Shown: positions 8,685 through 17,346, counted from the stretch's first letter. The stretch is 64,000 nt of DNA from Arcanobacterium sp. S3PF19 (GCF_000758825.1 NZ_JRMX01000013.1:62001-126000), one strand, 5' to 3'. The notes: generated by a model from the sequence alone, not told the origin. Numbers and translations are program-made.

Positions 8685-9546
8685 AAATTATTGTTGATCA
8701 AAATAAAATTTTGCAGCATAAATATAAAACGCGACGCAGGATTAAAAGCCTATTCGCGTGGTGTATCGCGGTAATTTATCTTTTTCCAGTGTATTGGATG
8801 ATTAACACTTCGCTTAAAACCGGTCACGAAATGTTTGATTCTCCTCCTACATTTTTCCCCACAATTTATATTTCGGATCATATAAAGCGGCTTTTACGGG
8901 AAACTATGGTATTTGGACTGCTTTATGGAATTCTGCAGTAATTGCTTTGTCTGTTTTGGTGCTGACTCTCGTAATTGCTGTACCGGTGTCTTATGCGGTA
9001 GCCAGAATGCGTGGAGTGGTCACAACGTCTATGATGGTAATGCTTACCGTCGTGCAATTGCTTCCCGCTATTGCGATTTCCATTCCCATGTTTGTGATGT
9101 TTAGACAAGTGGAGCTTATTAATACATATATTTCTATTATCATTGCCGATGTATCGGTCACATTGCCTTTTGCCGTGATTTTGCTGCGCCCGTATTTCAG
9201 GCAATTTCCTTATGAGGTAGAAGAGGCTGCCAAACTTGATGGGCTTGGTCCGGTGAAAACAATATTAAAAATTATCATTCCGACTATTCGTCCCGGAATT
9301 ATTATGATTTCTTCTTTTGCTTTTTTGATGGCTTGGGGTGAATTTACTTTTGCGCTGACACTTTCCACAAGACAGGAAATACAGCCACTGACAGTTGCTC
9401 TGAATCGTCTTATTGGGCAGTATGGTACCAATTGGAATGATTTGATGGCAGTTGCTACTATTATCGCTTTACCGGTTTTAATTATTTTTATTGCTTTGCA
9501 ACGTTATATTGTGGCCGGTTTGGCAGGTGGCGCTACAAAAGGATAA
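8681..9546 (+). pseudogene. Frameshifted sugar ABC permease (MalG/UgpE-like)
   Basis: The 5' part (8681-8941) encodes the N-terminal helix and FPVYWMINTSLKTG. The 3' part, in another frame (to 9546), encodes NSAVIALSVLVLTLVIAVP, SYAVARMR and the EAA loop EEAAKLDGLGPVKTILKIIIP. Reading on in the first frame gives a non-homologous tail and a stop at 8939-8941. Adding one base near 8879-8882 would read DHYKAAFTGNYGIWTALWNS, which is what MalG proteins show. This is therefore one gene with a 1-base deletion rather than two genes. It overlaps the MalF-like gene by 4 bases. A sequencing error is possible, but the site is not a long homopolymer. Confidence 0.85.
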
Positions 9547-9581
9547 AAATGTTTAAGTGCGATCATGTAAAGGGCAATTGA

Positions 9582-10745
9582 ATGTTAAGTAATTTTGACA
9601 GGACGGTAAACCGTCTTGGCACATATTCTGCGACTTGGGATTGTATAGCCCGTAAGTATGGAGAAGATATTATTTCTCTTGGTGTCGCCGAAATGGAATT
9701 CGAAACCTGTCCTGATGTGAAAAAAGCTATTTTAAGCGCAGCTGATCGCGGAATTTACAGTTATACGGAAATTTTTCCGGAATTTGGAGAATCTTGTGTG
9801 AGCTGGTTTTCACGTCGGCACAGATGGGATTTCAGTTCTAAAGAAGTGCTGTTTGCCCCACGGATTATACAACTTACGGCGGCTGTGTTTAATCATCTTT
9901 TCAGAAAGGCGAAGGTTGCCACTTTTAGTCCTTACTACGCGCCAATTATTCACGTAATAGCATCTTCCGGGGCGAAGCTAAGAAAAGTTTCGCTACGTAA
10001 TGATAATGGTATGAGCCGGTGGTGTTTTGATAAAAAGAAGCTTGCCGACGCGTTTGCGGACGCTGATGTTTTTGTTCTGACAAATCCCCATAATCCAACA
10101 GGCAGAGTGTGGACTTACGATGAGCTGATGGAAATTGCCAAGTTGGCAGAAAAGCATGATGTTATGCTTTTTTCTGATGATATTCACTGCGATATTTTAC
10201 GCTCTGATATGAAGTGGATTCCTGTTGCGGGAGTAGTAGCGGAAAATAATCTTAATGTAAAGGTAATTACGTGTGTATCTCCTGCAAAGAGTTTTAATAT
10301 TGCGGGTATTGAAACTGCCGCCGCAATTGTCAACGATAAGGAATTGTATAAAAATGTAGCAATTTCTTTGGAGAAAACAGGAATTTTCAATCCAAATTAT
10401 TTTGCGTTACCTGCCGCAATTGCGGCGTGGAGCAGTGATGGAATATGGTTAAATGAGCTAAATAGGTATCTTTCCGATAATCTCTCTTATACTGTGGAAA
10501 GATTTACGGGTAAAACGTCGGATTTTACCTGCTATGTTCCCGAAGCTACCTATTTACTTTGGATTGCGGCTTTCGATTTTCTGAAAAAGAAGAACTATCG
10601 CGAATTTCCCGGCGTCTACAATGGAGTTTCTGTAAGTCCTGGTAAGTATTATGGAAAAGAATGGTCGGAGTATTTTAGACTTAGTGTCGGCCTTCCGCGA
10701 AAAACATTGGATTTAGCTATAAACCGAATCACAGAGAGTCTATGA
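9582..10745 (+). CDS. PLP-dependent aminotransferase / C-S lyase, MalY/PatB type
   Basis: This 387-residue fold-type I PLP enzyme resembles MalY/PatB cystathionine beta-lyases. It shows FDRTVNRLGTYSATWD at the N-terminus, NPHNPTGRVW, SDDIHCDIL (PLP-pyridine Asp) and the PLP lysine in SPAKSFNIAG. Family members cleave C-S bonds of cystathionine or cysteine derivatives; E. coli MalY also antagonises a maltose regulator. AAAGGG lies 7 bases before ATG 9582. It follows the decayed sugar permeases by 35 bases and shares their AT-rich composition. Substrate is unknown. Confidence 0.85.
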   Translation: MLSNFDRTVNRLGTYSATWDCIARKYGEDIISLGVAEMEFETCPDVKKAILSAADRGIYSYTEIFPEFGESCVSWFSRRHRWDFSSKEVLFAPRIIQLTAAVFNHLFRKAKVATFSPYYAPIIHVIASSGAKLRKVSLRNDNGMSRWCFDKKKLADAFADADVFVLTNPHNPTGRVWTYDELMEIAKLAEKHDVMLFSDDIHCDILRSDMKWIPVAGVVAENNLNVKVITCVSPAKSFNIAGIETAAAIVNDKELYKNVAISLEKTGIFNPNYFALPAAIAAWSSDGIWLNELNRYLSDNLSYTVERFTGKTSDFTCYVPEATYLLWIAAFDFLKKKNYREFPGVYNGVSVSPGKYYGKEWSEYFRLSVGLPRKTLDLAINRITESL

Positions 10746-10773
10746 GTGTTTTGGGAATAGGGTGTGCATCCTG

Positions 10774-11532
10774 TCAAAGTTCGGTTTGCCTGTAACCGAG
10801 TTGCCGTGAAATATTGTCTGCCACTTCTTTCACTACCGGAACCAGTTCTATTACTTCCGACATGCTTTTTTCCAGTGAAAGCGTGGTTATGGAAACCGCG
10901 TGGCTCACAGTACCCAAGTGATTGTATATCGGCAGGGCAATGCAGCGAATTCCGGGAACATTTTCTTCGTCGTCTTTGGCCCAGCCCAAATTTCTTACTT
11001 CCTGTATTTCCGTGAGCAGTTTGCCATAGGAGGTAATGGTTCGCGGCGTGTGCTCGGCCAGCCCGGTTTCGCGTACATATTTGGCAATGAAAGTATTTTC
11101 TTCCTGTGCCAAGAAACATTTTCCGATGGCGGTACTGTGCAGGGGAAGTTTGTCTCCGATGCGTGAAGGTATACGGTAAGGTGTATCGCATTCCTGAATG
11201 GTGACGTATATTGCTTCTTTTCCGTTGCGTGCCCCGATATGAACCTGACAATTGATATCTTTAGCCAATTTGCTTATGAAAGGTTTCGCTTTTTCGGAAA
11301 TGTCAATTTGTTTAAAGGCATTTCCTGCCAGTGACAGAACGGCCGGCCCCGCATAGTAGTTTCCGTTTGTGCTTAAGGTGAGAAATTCGTGCCTAATTAA
11401 CGTCTGAAGCAGGCGGTGTACGCTTGATTTTGCCAGACCCGTGGAAGATACAATATCTGTAAAACGCGGATGGGACAGTGCTGAACGCAGAACAATAAGT
11501 GTTTTGTCCGCGGCGGTAGGGGCTGTGTTCAT
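10774..11532 (-). CDS. IclR-family transcriptional regulator
   Basis: This is a 252-residue regulator with an N-terminal winged helix-turn-helix (about residues 8-65, FTDIVSSTGLAKSSVHRLLQTL) and a C-terminal IclR effector domain (about 75-250, including LPLHSTAIGKCFLA and PGIRCIALPIYN). AAAGG stands 6 bases before the ATG. It is divergent from the dehydratase-permease-aldolase cluster, so it most likely controls that cluster in response to a sugar acid or keto-acid (inference). Candidate operators lie in the intergenic region. Its 3' end converges on the aminotransferase gene, 28 bases away. Confidence 0.9.
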   Translation of the reverse strand: MNTAPTAADKTLIVLRSALSHPRFTDIVSSTGLAKSSVHRLLQTLIRHEFLTLSTNGNYYAGPAVLSLAGNAFKQIDISEKAKPFISKLAKDINCQVHIGARNGKEAIYVTIQECDTPYRIPSRIGDKLPLHSTAIGKCFLAQEENTFIAKYVRETGLAEHTPRTITSYGKLLTEIQEVRNLGWAKDDEENVPGIRCIALPIYNHLGTVSHAVSITTLSLEKSMSEVIELVPVVKEVADNISRQLGYRQTEL

Positions 11533-11868
11533 CGGGAGCCTTTCGGGTGTTGAAACACTAATGAACTATTATTATTGTACAGAGCTTCTGTATCGCAACA
11601 TATGATTTTGCTAAGTTAAGGTTTTCTGTGTGCCGTTGACGGATATGGACAGTTATGCAAGTTAGATATTTTGTTTTTCGCGGGGGATTTTCTCTGCAGT
11701 CAACCTGACGGAGGGGATATCTGTGGATATTGCCGCAGACGTAACGCCACAGTGATATGACTTGTGTCACAATTATATAAGGGGGTCTATTATTTCTCTT
11801 CGTATGGAACTAGGGTTCATAGTGTGGAACTTCCACAATTCGGAATTGGAAAACAAAGGAGTATTCTT
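11533..11868. promoter_or_regulatory. Divergent regulatory region, IclR gene / sugar-acid operon
   Basis: This 336-base region has no gene. It contains several small palindromes. GTGTT-GA-AACAC (11547-11558) lies just before the IclR gene. TTGTG-T-CACAA (11762-11772) is further right. TGTGGAA-C-TTCCACA (11823-11837) abuts CAATTC-G-GAATTG (11836-11848), close to the dehydratase start. AAAGGAG (about 11855-11861) is the ribosome-binding site for ATG 11869. Promoter elements could not be assigned confidently. Confidence 0.55.
11823..11837. promoter_or_regulatory. Candidate IclR operator
   Basis: The 15-base palindrome TGTGGAACTTCCACA (7-bp arms, one central base) lies 32 bases before the dehydratase start. 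It resembles the TGGAA-n-TTCCA pattern of classic IclR boxes. Its position suits repression of the dehydratase operon by the adjacent IclR protein. The match is by eye only. Confidence 0.45.
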
Positions 11869-13152
11869 ATGAGCAGAATTGTTGGGATCGATACTTACGA
11901 TTTCCGTTTTCCCACATCCAACACACTTTCGGGATCGGATGCAATGAATCCGGATCCCGATTATTCGTCTGCGTACGTTAAAATCTCAACTGATGCGGAT
12001 GACGGCATTACGGGCGTCGGTTTCGTTTTCACTATCGGCAGAGGCAATGACGTGGTGTGCGCGGCAATGAAGTCGATGGCGCACACGCTGATCGGACGTG
12101 ATGTCGAGCAGCTGCTCGACAATATGCGTTTGGCCTGGGACCTGCTGGTTCACGATTCGCAGCTTCGTTGGCTTGGTCCCGAAAAGGGTGTTGAACACAT
12201 GGCCATCGGGGCGCTTTTATCTGCATTGTGGGACATAAAGGCAAAACGTGCAGGACTGCCGCTTTGGCGTCTGCTTGCGGAAATGGATCCCGAAGAACTG
12301 GTTGCTACACTTGATTTTCGCTATCTGTCGGATGCCCTGCGGCCGGAAGAAGCCGTTGATTTTCTTCGGGACGGACAAAAGGGGAAAGAAGAGCGCATAG
12401 CAAATCTTCTTGCATGCGGGTATCCGGGATACTCCACAGCGCCGGGATGGCTTGGGTATTCTGATGAAAAAATGGTTTCTTTGTGCAAGGAAGAGACAGA
12501 AAAGAAAGGTTTCAAATTAGTTAAATTAAAAGTTGGCCGAAAAATTGAAGACGATATCAGGAGGCTCGGCCTTGCCAGAGACGCTATTGGCTCCGATGTG
12601 CGTCTTGCGGTGGATGCAAATCAGGTTTGGGACGTGCCTACCGCGATTTCGTGGATCAATAATTTCCATGATTTTGATTTATCGTGGGTGGAGGAACCTA
12701 CGTCTCCGGATGATGTAATCGGACATTCCACCATTGCGCGAGCTATTAATCCCATTCCGGTTGCAACGGGCGAGCATTTGCAGAACCGTATCATGTTTAA
12801 ACAGTATCTGCAGATGAACGCATTCTCGATTATGCAGGTAGACGCAACGCGTGTAGCCGGTCCGCAGGAAGTTATAATTGAATATCTGTTGGCAAAGAAA
12901 TTTAATAAACCTGTGTGCCCGCACGCCGGGGGAGTTGGTCTTTGTGAAGCCGTGGCGCATTTTGCGATGTTTGATTATGTTGCATTGTCCGGGACTGTGG
13001 AAAACAGACTAATTGAATATGTGGATAATCAGCATGAACATTTCGTTAATCCAACCGTTATCAAAAACGGTAATTATATGCCGCAGCTTGCTCCCGGTAA
13101 CGGAGCGGAAATGACGCAGGCTACCGCAGAAAAATACCTGTACCGCGGATGA
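11869..13152 (+). CDS. Enolase-superfamily sugar-acid dehydratase, L-fuconate dehydratase-like
   Basis: This 427-residue protein of the mandelate racemase/enolase superfamily most resembles L-fuconate dehydratase (ENOSF1 group). Catalytic features: KxK at Lys219/Lys221 (KLKVG), metal ligands Asp249 (VDANQ), Glu275 (VEEP) and Glu302 (GEH), and His352 (PHAGG). The reaction would be loss of water from an aldonate to give a 2-keto-3-deoxy acid. AAAGGAG lies 7 bases before ATG 11869; longer in-frame extension upstream has no support. The following GntP permease and DapA-like aldolase fit a dehydratase-aldolase pathway. The exact sugar acid (L-fuconate, L-galactonate, L-rhamnonate or another) is not proven. 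Confidence 0.85.
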   Translation: MSRIVGIDTYDFRFPTSNTLSGSDAMNPDPDYSSAYVKISTDADDGITGVGFVFTIGRGNDVVCAAMKSMAHTLIGRDVEQLLDNMRLAWDLLVHDSQLRWLGPEKGVEHMAIGALLSALWDIKAKRAGLPLWRLLAEMDPEELVATLDFRYLSDALRPEEAVDFLRDGQKGKEERIANLLACGYPGYSTAPGWLGYSDEKMVSLCKEETEKKGFKLVKLKVGRKIEDDIRRLGLARDAIGSDVRLAVDANQVWDVPTAISWINNFHDFDLSWVEEPTSPDDVIGHSTIARAINPIPVATGEHLQNRIMFKQYLQMNAFSIMQVDATRVAGPQEVIIEYLLAKKFNKPVCPHAGGVGLCEAVAHFAMFDYVALSGTVENRLIEYVDNQHEHFVNPTVIKNGNYMPQLAPGNGAEMTQATAEKYLYRG

Positions 13153-13274
13153 TCTTTTAAAATTTCTGCTGCCGCCTGCGCCGCGTTTGGGATATTTGCA
13201 GATTGATCTGCTCCAACCGTGGTTTGCAGGCGACAGCGGATTATGTGTAATCACCTCAGTTAAGGACCAAAGAG

Positions 13275-14723
13275 ATGAATACTTCCTTATTATGTATCAA
13301 ACAAACGATATTTACTAATGCGCTTTTGGCAGCCGACAAATCTCCAAAAGTAAGTCTTAACCCAACAGCCTTACTTGTCAGCATCGTTCTTGGTGTAATT
13401 ATTCTCATTTTGCTTGTCAGCTGGGTAAAAATTCACCCTTTTGTTTCGATTATGATTGCGGCATTAATTACGGGGATCGGATCCGGATTCGGATTGATGA
13501 GCACGGTGCAGGCATTTTTGGACGGTTTTGGAGATACGACAAAATCTGTTGGAATATTGGTTGGTATCGGAGCGATGCTCGGTGCCGTTCTTATGATTAC
13601 AGGTGCTACCGGTGTTCTCGTAGATGTACTGGTATCGAAATCTTCTCGGAAAATGCTGCCGTGGACAATGGCGTTAATCGGTTCGTTAATCGGACTTCCC
13701 CTATTTTTTGATGTCGGTTTAATTATTATGGCGCCTGTAATCATTATGGTTACCAAAAAATCGAAGATGCCGTTGATGATGATTGCCATGCCGGCTTTAT
13801 CCGGTTTGTGCGCAATGCAGGCATTGGTTCCCCCGCATCCCGGTCCGACTGCCGCTCTGCAGGCGTTTAGCAACGGATCAATGGGGCTGACTATGGGTAT
13901 GGGAATACTTTTGGCTATTCCGTTGGTAATAATCTGCGGGCCTTTGTTTGCAAAATATGCCACAAAAATTGTTCCCGGAGGGGCTCCCGATACTTTTGCC
14001 ATGGCAGACAGGATAGGAAATGAGTACGAGGGGCGTAAACCTTCTTTTATTCTGTCGCTGTTCTGTGTTGCAATGCCGGCGATTCTGCTGCTCGTTACTT
14101 CTATAGTGATGATGATTAAGCCGGAACTGAGGAAATCCGATGCAATAGGTGCCCAAATACTGCAGTTCATCGGCAATCCCGAGGTTGCTCTTCTTATATC
14201 GTTGGTATTTTCCGTTCTGGTACTTTTTGCGACGACACGTTTCCCTTGGGAAAAACTGAATGCCGAGGCGGGAAAAGCACTTGGGCCTATTGCCGGCATC
14301 GTGTTTATTCTCGGTGCCGGAGGAGGGTTTAAGAATTTACTCATTGACACCGGCATCGGAGATATGATTACCGAGTTTGTGCGAAATACCGATATTTCAA
14401 TTTTATTGGTTGCATGGGTTATTGCCGTGTTTGTGCGTGTCGCAACGGGATCTTCCACAGTGTCGGCAATTACAACAGCAGGTATTCTTGCTCCTACGGC
14501 AGAAGCTCTTGCCTATAATCAGATTCAGATCGGACTGGTTGTGCTGGCTATCGGAGCCGGATCTTTTATTTTCTCTTTCGTGAACGATGCCGGGCTGTGG
14601 TTGGTGAAAGAATACTTTGGGTTTACGTTGCCCGAAATGTTTAAAACTTGGACAGTAATGACCTGTCTCATCTCTTTCATCGGTCTTGTTTTGGTTTACT
14701 GTCTGGGGTTGGTTCTGATGTAG
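13275..14723 (+). CDS. Gluconate/sugar-acid:H+ symporter, GntP family
   Basis: This 482-residue transporter has about 12-14 hydrophobic segments and GntP hallmarks: PPHPGPTAA, ILGAGGGFKNLL, RVATGSSTVSAIT and FSFVNDAGLWLVKEYFG. Members import gluconate, fructuronate, glycerate and related acids with protons. AAGGA (13262-13266) lies 8 bases before the ATG. Its place between dehydratase and aldolase suggests it brings in the dehydratase substrate as the acid itself. Confidence 0.92.
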   Translation: MNTSLLCIKQTIFTNALLAADKSPKVSLNPTALLVSIVLGVIILILLVSWVKIHPFVSIMIAALITGIGSGFGLMSTVQAFLDGFGDTTKSVGILVGIGAMLGAVLMITGATGVLVDVLVSKSSRKMLPWTMALIGSLIGLPLFFDVGLIIMAPVIIMVTKKSKMPLMMIAMPALSGLCAMQALVPPHPGPTAALQAFSNGSMGLTMGMGILLAIPLVIICGPLFAKYATKIVPGGAPDTFAMADRIGNEYEGRKPSFILSLFCVAMPAILLLVTSIVMMIKPELRKSDAIGAQILQFIGNPEVALLISLVFSVLVLFATTRFPWEKLNAEAGKALGPIAGIVFILGAGGGFKNLLIDTGIGDMITEFVRNTDISILLVAWVIAVFVRVATGSSTVSAITTAGILAPTAEALAYNQIQIGLVVLAIGAGSFIFSFVNDAGLWLVKEYFGFTLPEMFKTWTVMTCLISFIGLVLVYCLGLVLM

Positions 14724-14750
14724 TGAGCGGAAAAGCAAGTAAGAATTGCA

Positions 14751-14781
14751 GTGCGGGGCCGACATACCGTTGGCCCCGCAC
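14751..14781 (+). other. Intercistronic hairpin between GntP permease and aldolase
   Basis: A perfect 10-bp GC-rich stem (14751-14760 with 14772-14781) with an 11-base loop ends 29 bases before the aldolase ATG. It has no U-tract. It could act as an attenuator or an mRNA-stabilising element in the operon. It is not a classical terminator. Confidence 0.6.
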
Positions 14782-14810
14782 AGAGCGGTGAAATAAAGGA
14801 AAAGGTAGGA

Positions 14811-15728
14811 ATGAGCAGCGAAAAGAAACAGAAAGAAAAGATGTTTTCGGGGATTTACACGCCTTCTGTCACAATTATTGACCAATCGGGGAATATAGAT
14901 TACGAATCAATGACGAAGCACGTAAATAATCTGATTGACGCAGGAATAAACGGAATACTGTTTTTTGGTTCAATAGGAGAATTTTTTTCTTTTTCTCCTA
15001 CCGAAAAAGCAGATTTTCTCCGTTATATCTCCGCAGAGACAGCGGGAAGAGTGAAAGTGCTGGCCGGGATCGGCGCAGCGGGGATGAAAGAAGTACTGGA
15101 TAATGCCTCTGCCGCAGAAAAGGCAGGTGTGGACGGAGTAGTGTGTCTGCCGCCGTTTTATTTCGGGCATTCGGCCGGGCGTGCGCATGATTTTTATGGC
15201 TGCCTGTGTTCGCATACCAATCTGCCGATCATGCTTTATAATTTTCCGGAACGCACAGGCGCGGATCTTACTCCCGAACTGGTAGCTGAGCTTGCTGCCA
15301 AACATAAAAATATTGTGGGCATCAAGGATACCGTAGACAGCCAGAGCCACGCCCGTAGGATTGTTTCACTGGTAAAGCAGGTGCGTCCTGATTTTTCCGT
15401 GTTGTCGGGGTTTGATGAGTATTATTTGGGAAACAGGATTTGCGGTGGCGACGGAGTCCTCTCCGGTCTGACAAATATAATTCCGGAGGTTTTTGTACGG
15501 ATGCACAGAGCGTATAATCAGGGGAATTATGCTGTGTGTCAAAATGCGTTGGCAGAAATTATGCGCGTGGCCTCCCTTTATGAGATAGGCGATTTGTTTA
15601 TTTCGGGAATAAAAGAGGGCGTGCGTGTCAGGGGCATTTCCTGTTCTTCGGCCATGCGTGCTCCGGCAACTGAGCTGACGGAGAAAGAAAAGGCAGAGGT
15701 GGCGGCTGTTCTTGCCCCATATCTGTAA
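14811..15728 (+). CDS. DapA-family aldolase (2-keto-3-deoxy sugar-acid aldolase candidate)
   Basis: This is a 305-residue class I aldolase of the dihydrodipicolinate synthase/N-acetylneuraminate lyase family. The Schiff-base Lys is Lys172 in VGIKDTV, and Tyr143 lies in LYNFPERTG. The GSIGEFFSFS loop replaces the GTTGE of true DapA, pointing to a sugar-acid aldolase rather than lysine synthesis. Probable reaction: cleavage of a 2-keto-3-deoxy acid to pyruvate plus an aldehyde (L-lactaldehyde if the acid is L-fuconate). The start is ATG 14811 with AAAGG 5 bases upstream. It is the last gene of the island. Confidence 0.85.
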   Translation: MSSEKKQKEKMFSGIYTPSVTIIDQSGNIDYESMTKHVNNLIDAGINGILFFGSIGEFFSFSPTEKADFLRYISAETAGRVKVLAGIGAAGMKEVLDNASAAEKAGVDGVVCLPPFYFGHSAGRAHDFYGCLCSHTNLPIMLYNFPERTGADLTPELVAELAAKHKNIVGIKDTVDSQSHARRIVSLVKQVRPDFSVLSGFDEYYLGNRICGGDGVLSGLTNIIPEVFVRMHRAYNQGNYAVCQNALAEIMRVASLYEIGDLFISGIKEGVRVRGISCSSAMRAPATELTEKEKAEVAAVLAPYL

Positions 15729-15883
15729 GGCACGTTTTTGCATCTTTCGGAACGCAAATGGGATTCTGTGCATCGGTTCGGCTGGTGAAACAGTGAATGC
15801 GGTGTCACAATTGTTCTGTAATTTGTTGTCATGCCGGTTATGGCGGGAAGTTTCTTCTCACGGAATGATGTAAGTAGGTTTCA

Positions 15884-17344
15884 ATGTCCGAAACTAAGAC
15901 GGCTGTAATGCGGGACAAGTCTGATGCGGGATACGGCAAAGCACTGAAAAACCGACATATCCAGATGATTGCCATCGGTGGATCCATCGGTACGGGACTG
16001 TTCCTCGGAGCCGGCGGAAGGCTTTCGCAGGGCGGTCCCGCTTTGGCGGTTTCATACGCGCTGTGCGGATTTTTTGCCCTGATTATGGTGCGCGCATTGG
16101 GCGAGCTGACCGTACACCGTCCGTCTTCGGGTGCATTTGTGTCTTATGCCCGCGAATTTCTTGGGGAAAAGGCGGCTTACGTTACCGGATGGCTGTTTTT
16201 TCTGGACTGGTCCGTTACGGTGATGGCCGATATTACGGCGGTAGCCCTTTATCTGCGGTACTGGGCATTTTTTGATTCCGTACCCCAGTGGGTGCTCGCC
16301 ACGGCTGCGCTCGCGGTTGTGTTTACCCTCAATGTGTTCAGCGTAAAATTTTTCGGCGAGTTTGAATTCTGGTTTGCGGCAATAAAAATCTTCGCAATTC
16401 TTTCTTTCATGGTTATCGCGATTTGGGCGATTCTCAGCGGTGCTGCTGTGGGGAACGAAACGGCGGGTCTGCATAATCTGGTGAATCACGGCGGATTTTT
16501 CCCGATGGGCGTGCTGCCGATGTTTACGCTGTCTTTGGGTGTGATTTTTGCTTTCGGCGGTACCGAAATGGTGGGCGTGGCTGCCGGCGAGGCTTCCGAA
16601 GCCGGGGAAGTGCTCCCCAAAGCGATTAATTCCATGATTTTCCGCATCGCTTTTTTCTATGTCGGCTCGGTAATTCTCATGACGCTGGTTCTCCCATGGA
16701 CCGCGTACAGCGCCAACGAATCCCCGTTTGTGACGTTCTTCGCCGGAATCGGAATTCCGCACGCCGGCGACATCATGCAGGTAGTGGTGCTTACCGCCGC
16801 ACTTTCTTCGCTGAACGCCGGCCTGTATGCCACCGGGCGCACCCTCCGTTCGCTTGCCGTGGCGGGAGAGGCGCCGAAAATCGCCTCCAGACTGAACAAA
16901 CACAGAGTTCCGGTAGGCGGTATCTCGATTACCGCGCTGTTGGGGCTGGTCGGAGTGCTGATTAACTATGCGTATCCTACCCGGGCATTTGAAATTGTGA
17001 TGAACCTTGCTGCGATCGGAATTGCCGGAACCTGGATTTCCGTTCTCGTTTCCCATTGGTCTTTTGTGTATAAATCCCGCCGTGGGGGAACCGCCCGCCC
17101 CGGATACCGTCTGCCTTTTGCTCCCTGGTCAAATCTGGCGGCGATTATTTTCTTCGCCGGCGTGATCGTCTCCATGGCTTTTGACGGCGGGGGCATCGGC
17201 AGGCAGACCCTGTTTCTGTTTGCCGCAGTGGCTGTGGCAATGGTGATCGGGTGGTTTGCGGTACGCAACCGTATCGATCCCGATCTGATGGATTCTCTGC
17301 TTGAGGGGGAAAACGAATCCCTTCCGTCTGCGGCGCAGGAGTGA
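15884..17344 (+). CDS. L-asparagine permease-like amino acid transporter (AnsP type)
   Basis: This is a 486-residue amino acid/polyamine/organocation superfamily permease of the AAT group with 12 membrane segments. Family signatures include IGGSIGTGLFLGAGG in helix 1, VRALGELTVHRPSSGAF, and GVAAGEASEAGEVLP after helix 6. Overall similarity and the asparaginase gene overlapping its stop point to asparagine uptake. Composition returns to the GC-richer host average here, marking the right edge of the island. Confidence 0.88.
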   Translation: MSETKTAVMRDKSDAGYGKALKNRHIQMIAIGGSIGTGLFLGAGGRLSQGGPALAVSYALCGFFALIMVRALGELTVHRPSSGAFVSYAREFLGEKAAYVTGWLFFLDWSVTVMADITAVALYLRYWAFFDSVPQWVLATAALAVVFTLNVFSVKFFGEFEFWFAAIKIFAILSFMVIAIWAILSGAAVGNETAGLHNLVNHGGFFPMGVLPMFTLSLGVIFAFGGTEMVGVAAGEASEAGEVLPKAINSMIFRIAFFYVGSVILMTLVLPWTAYSANESPFVTFFAGIGIPHAGDIMQVVVLTAALSSLNAGLYATGRTLRSLAVAGEAPKIASRLNKHRVPVGGISITALLGLVGVLINYAYPTRAFEIVMNLAAIGIAGTWISVLVSHWSFVYKSRRGGTARPGYRLPFAPWSNLAAIIFFAGVIVSMAFDGGGIGRQTLFLFAAVAVAMVIGWFAVRNRIDPDLMDSLLEGENESLPSAAQE

Positions 17345-17346
17345 AA

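Noticed and set aside
8681-9546. Two separate small permease genes (8681-8941 and 8947-9546)
   Set aside because: Together they make one MalG-like protein, and adding a single base near 8880 restores family-like sequence across the junction. Best read as one broken gene.
13433-14458. Long open frame of 341 codons antisense to the GntP permease gene
   Set aside because: It is a shadow of a membrane-protein gene; its product is low-complexity Ile/Pro/Thr-rich with no recognisable domain, while the sense frame has full GntP motifs.
11765-15812. TGTCACAATT occurring at 11765, 14867 and 15803 as a possible shared operator
   Set aside because: One copy lies inside the aldolase coding sequence and the others lack common symmetry or spacing to starts; chance is likely in AT-rich DNA.
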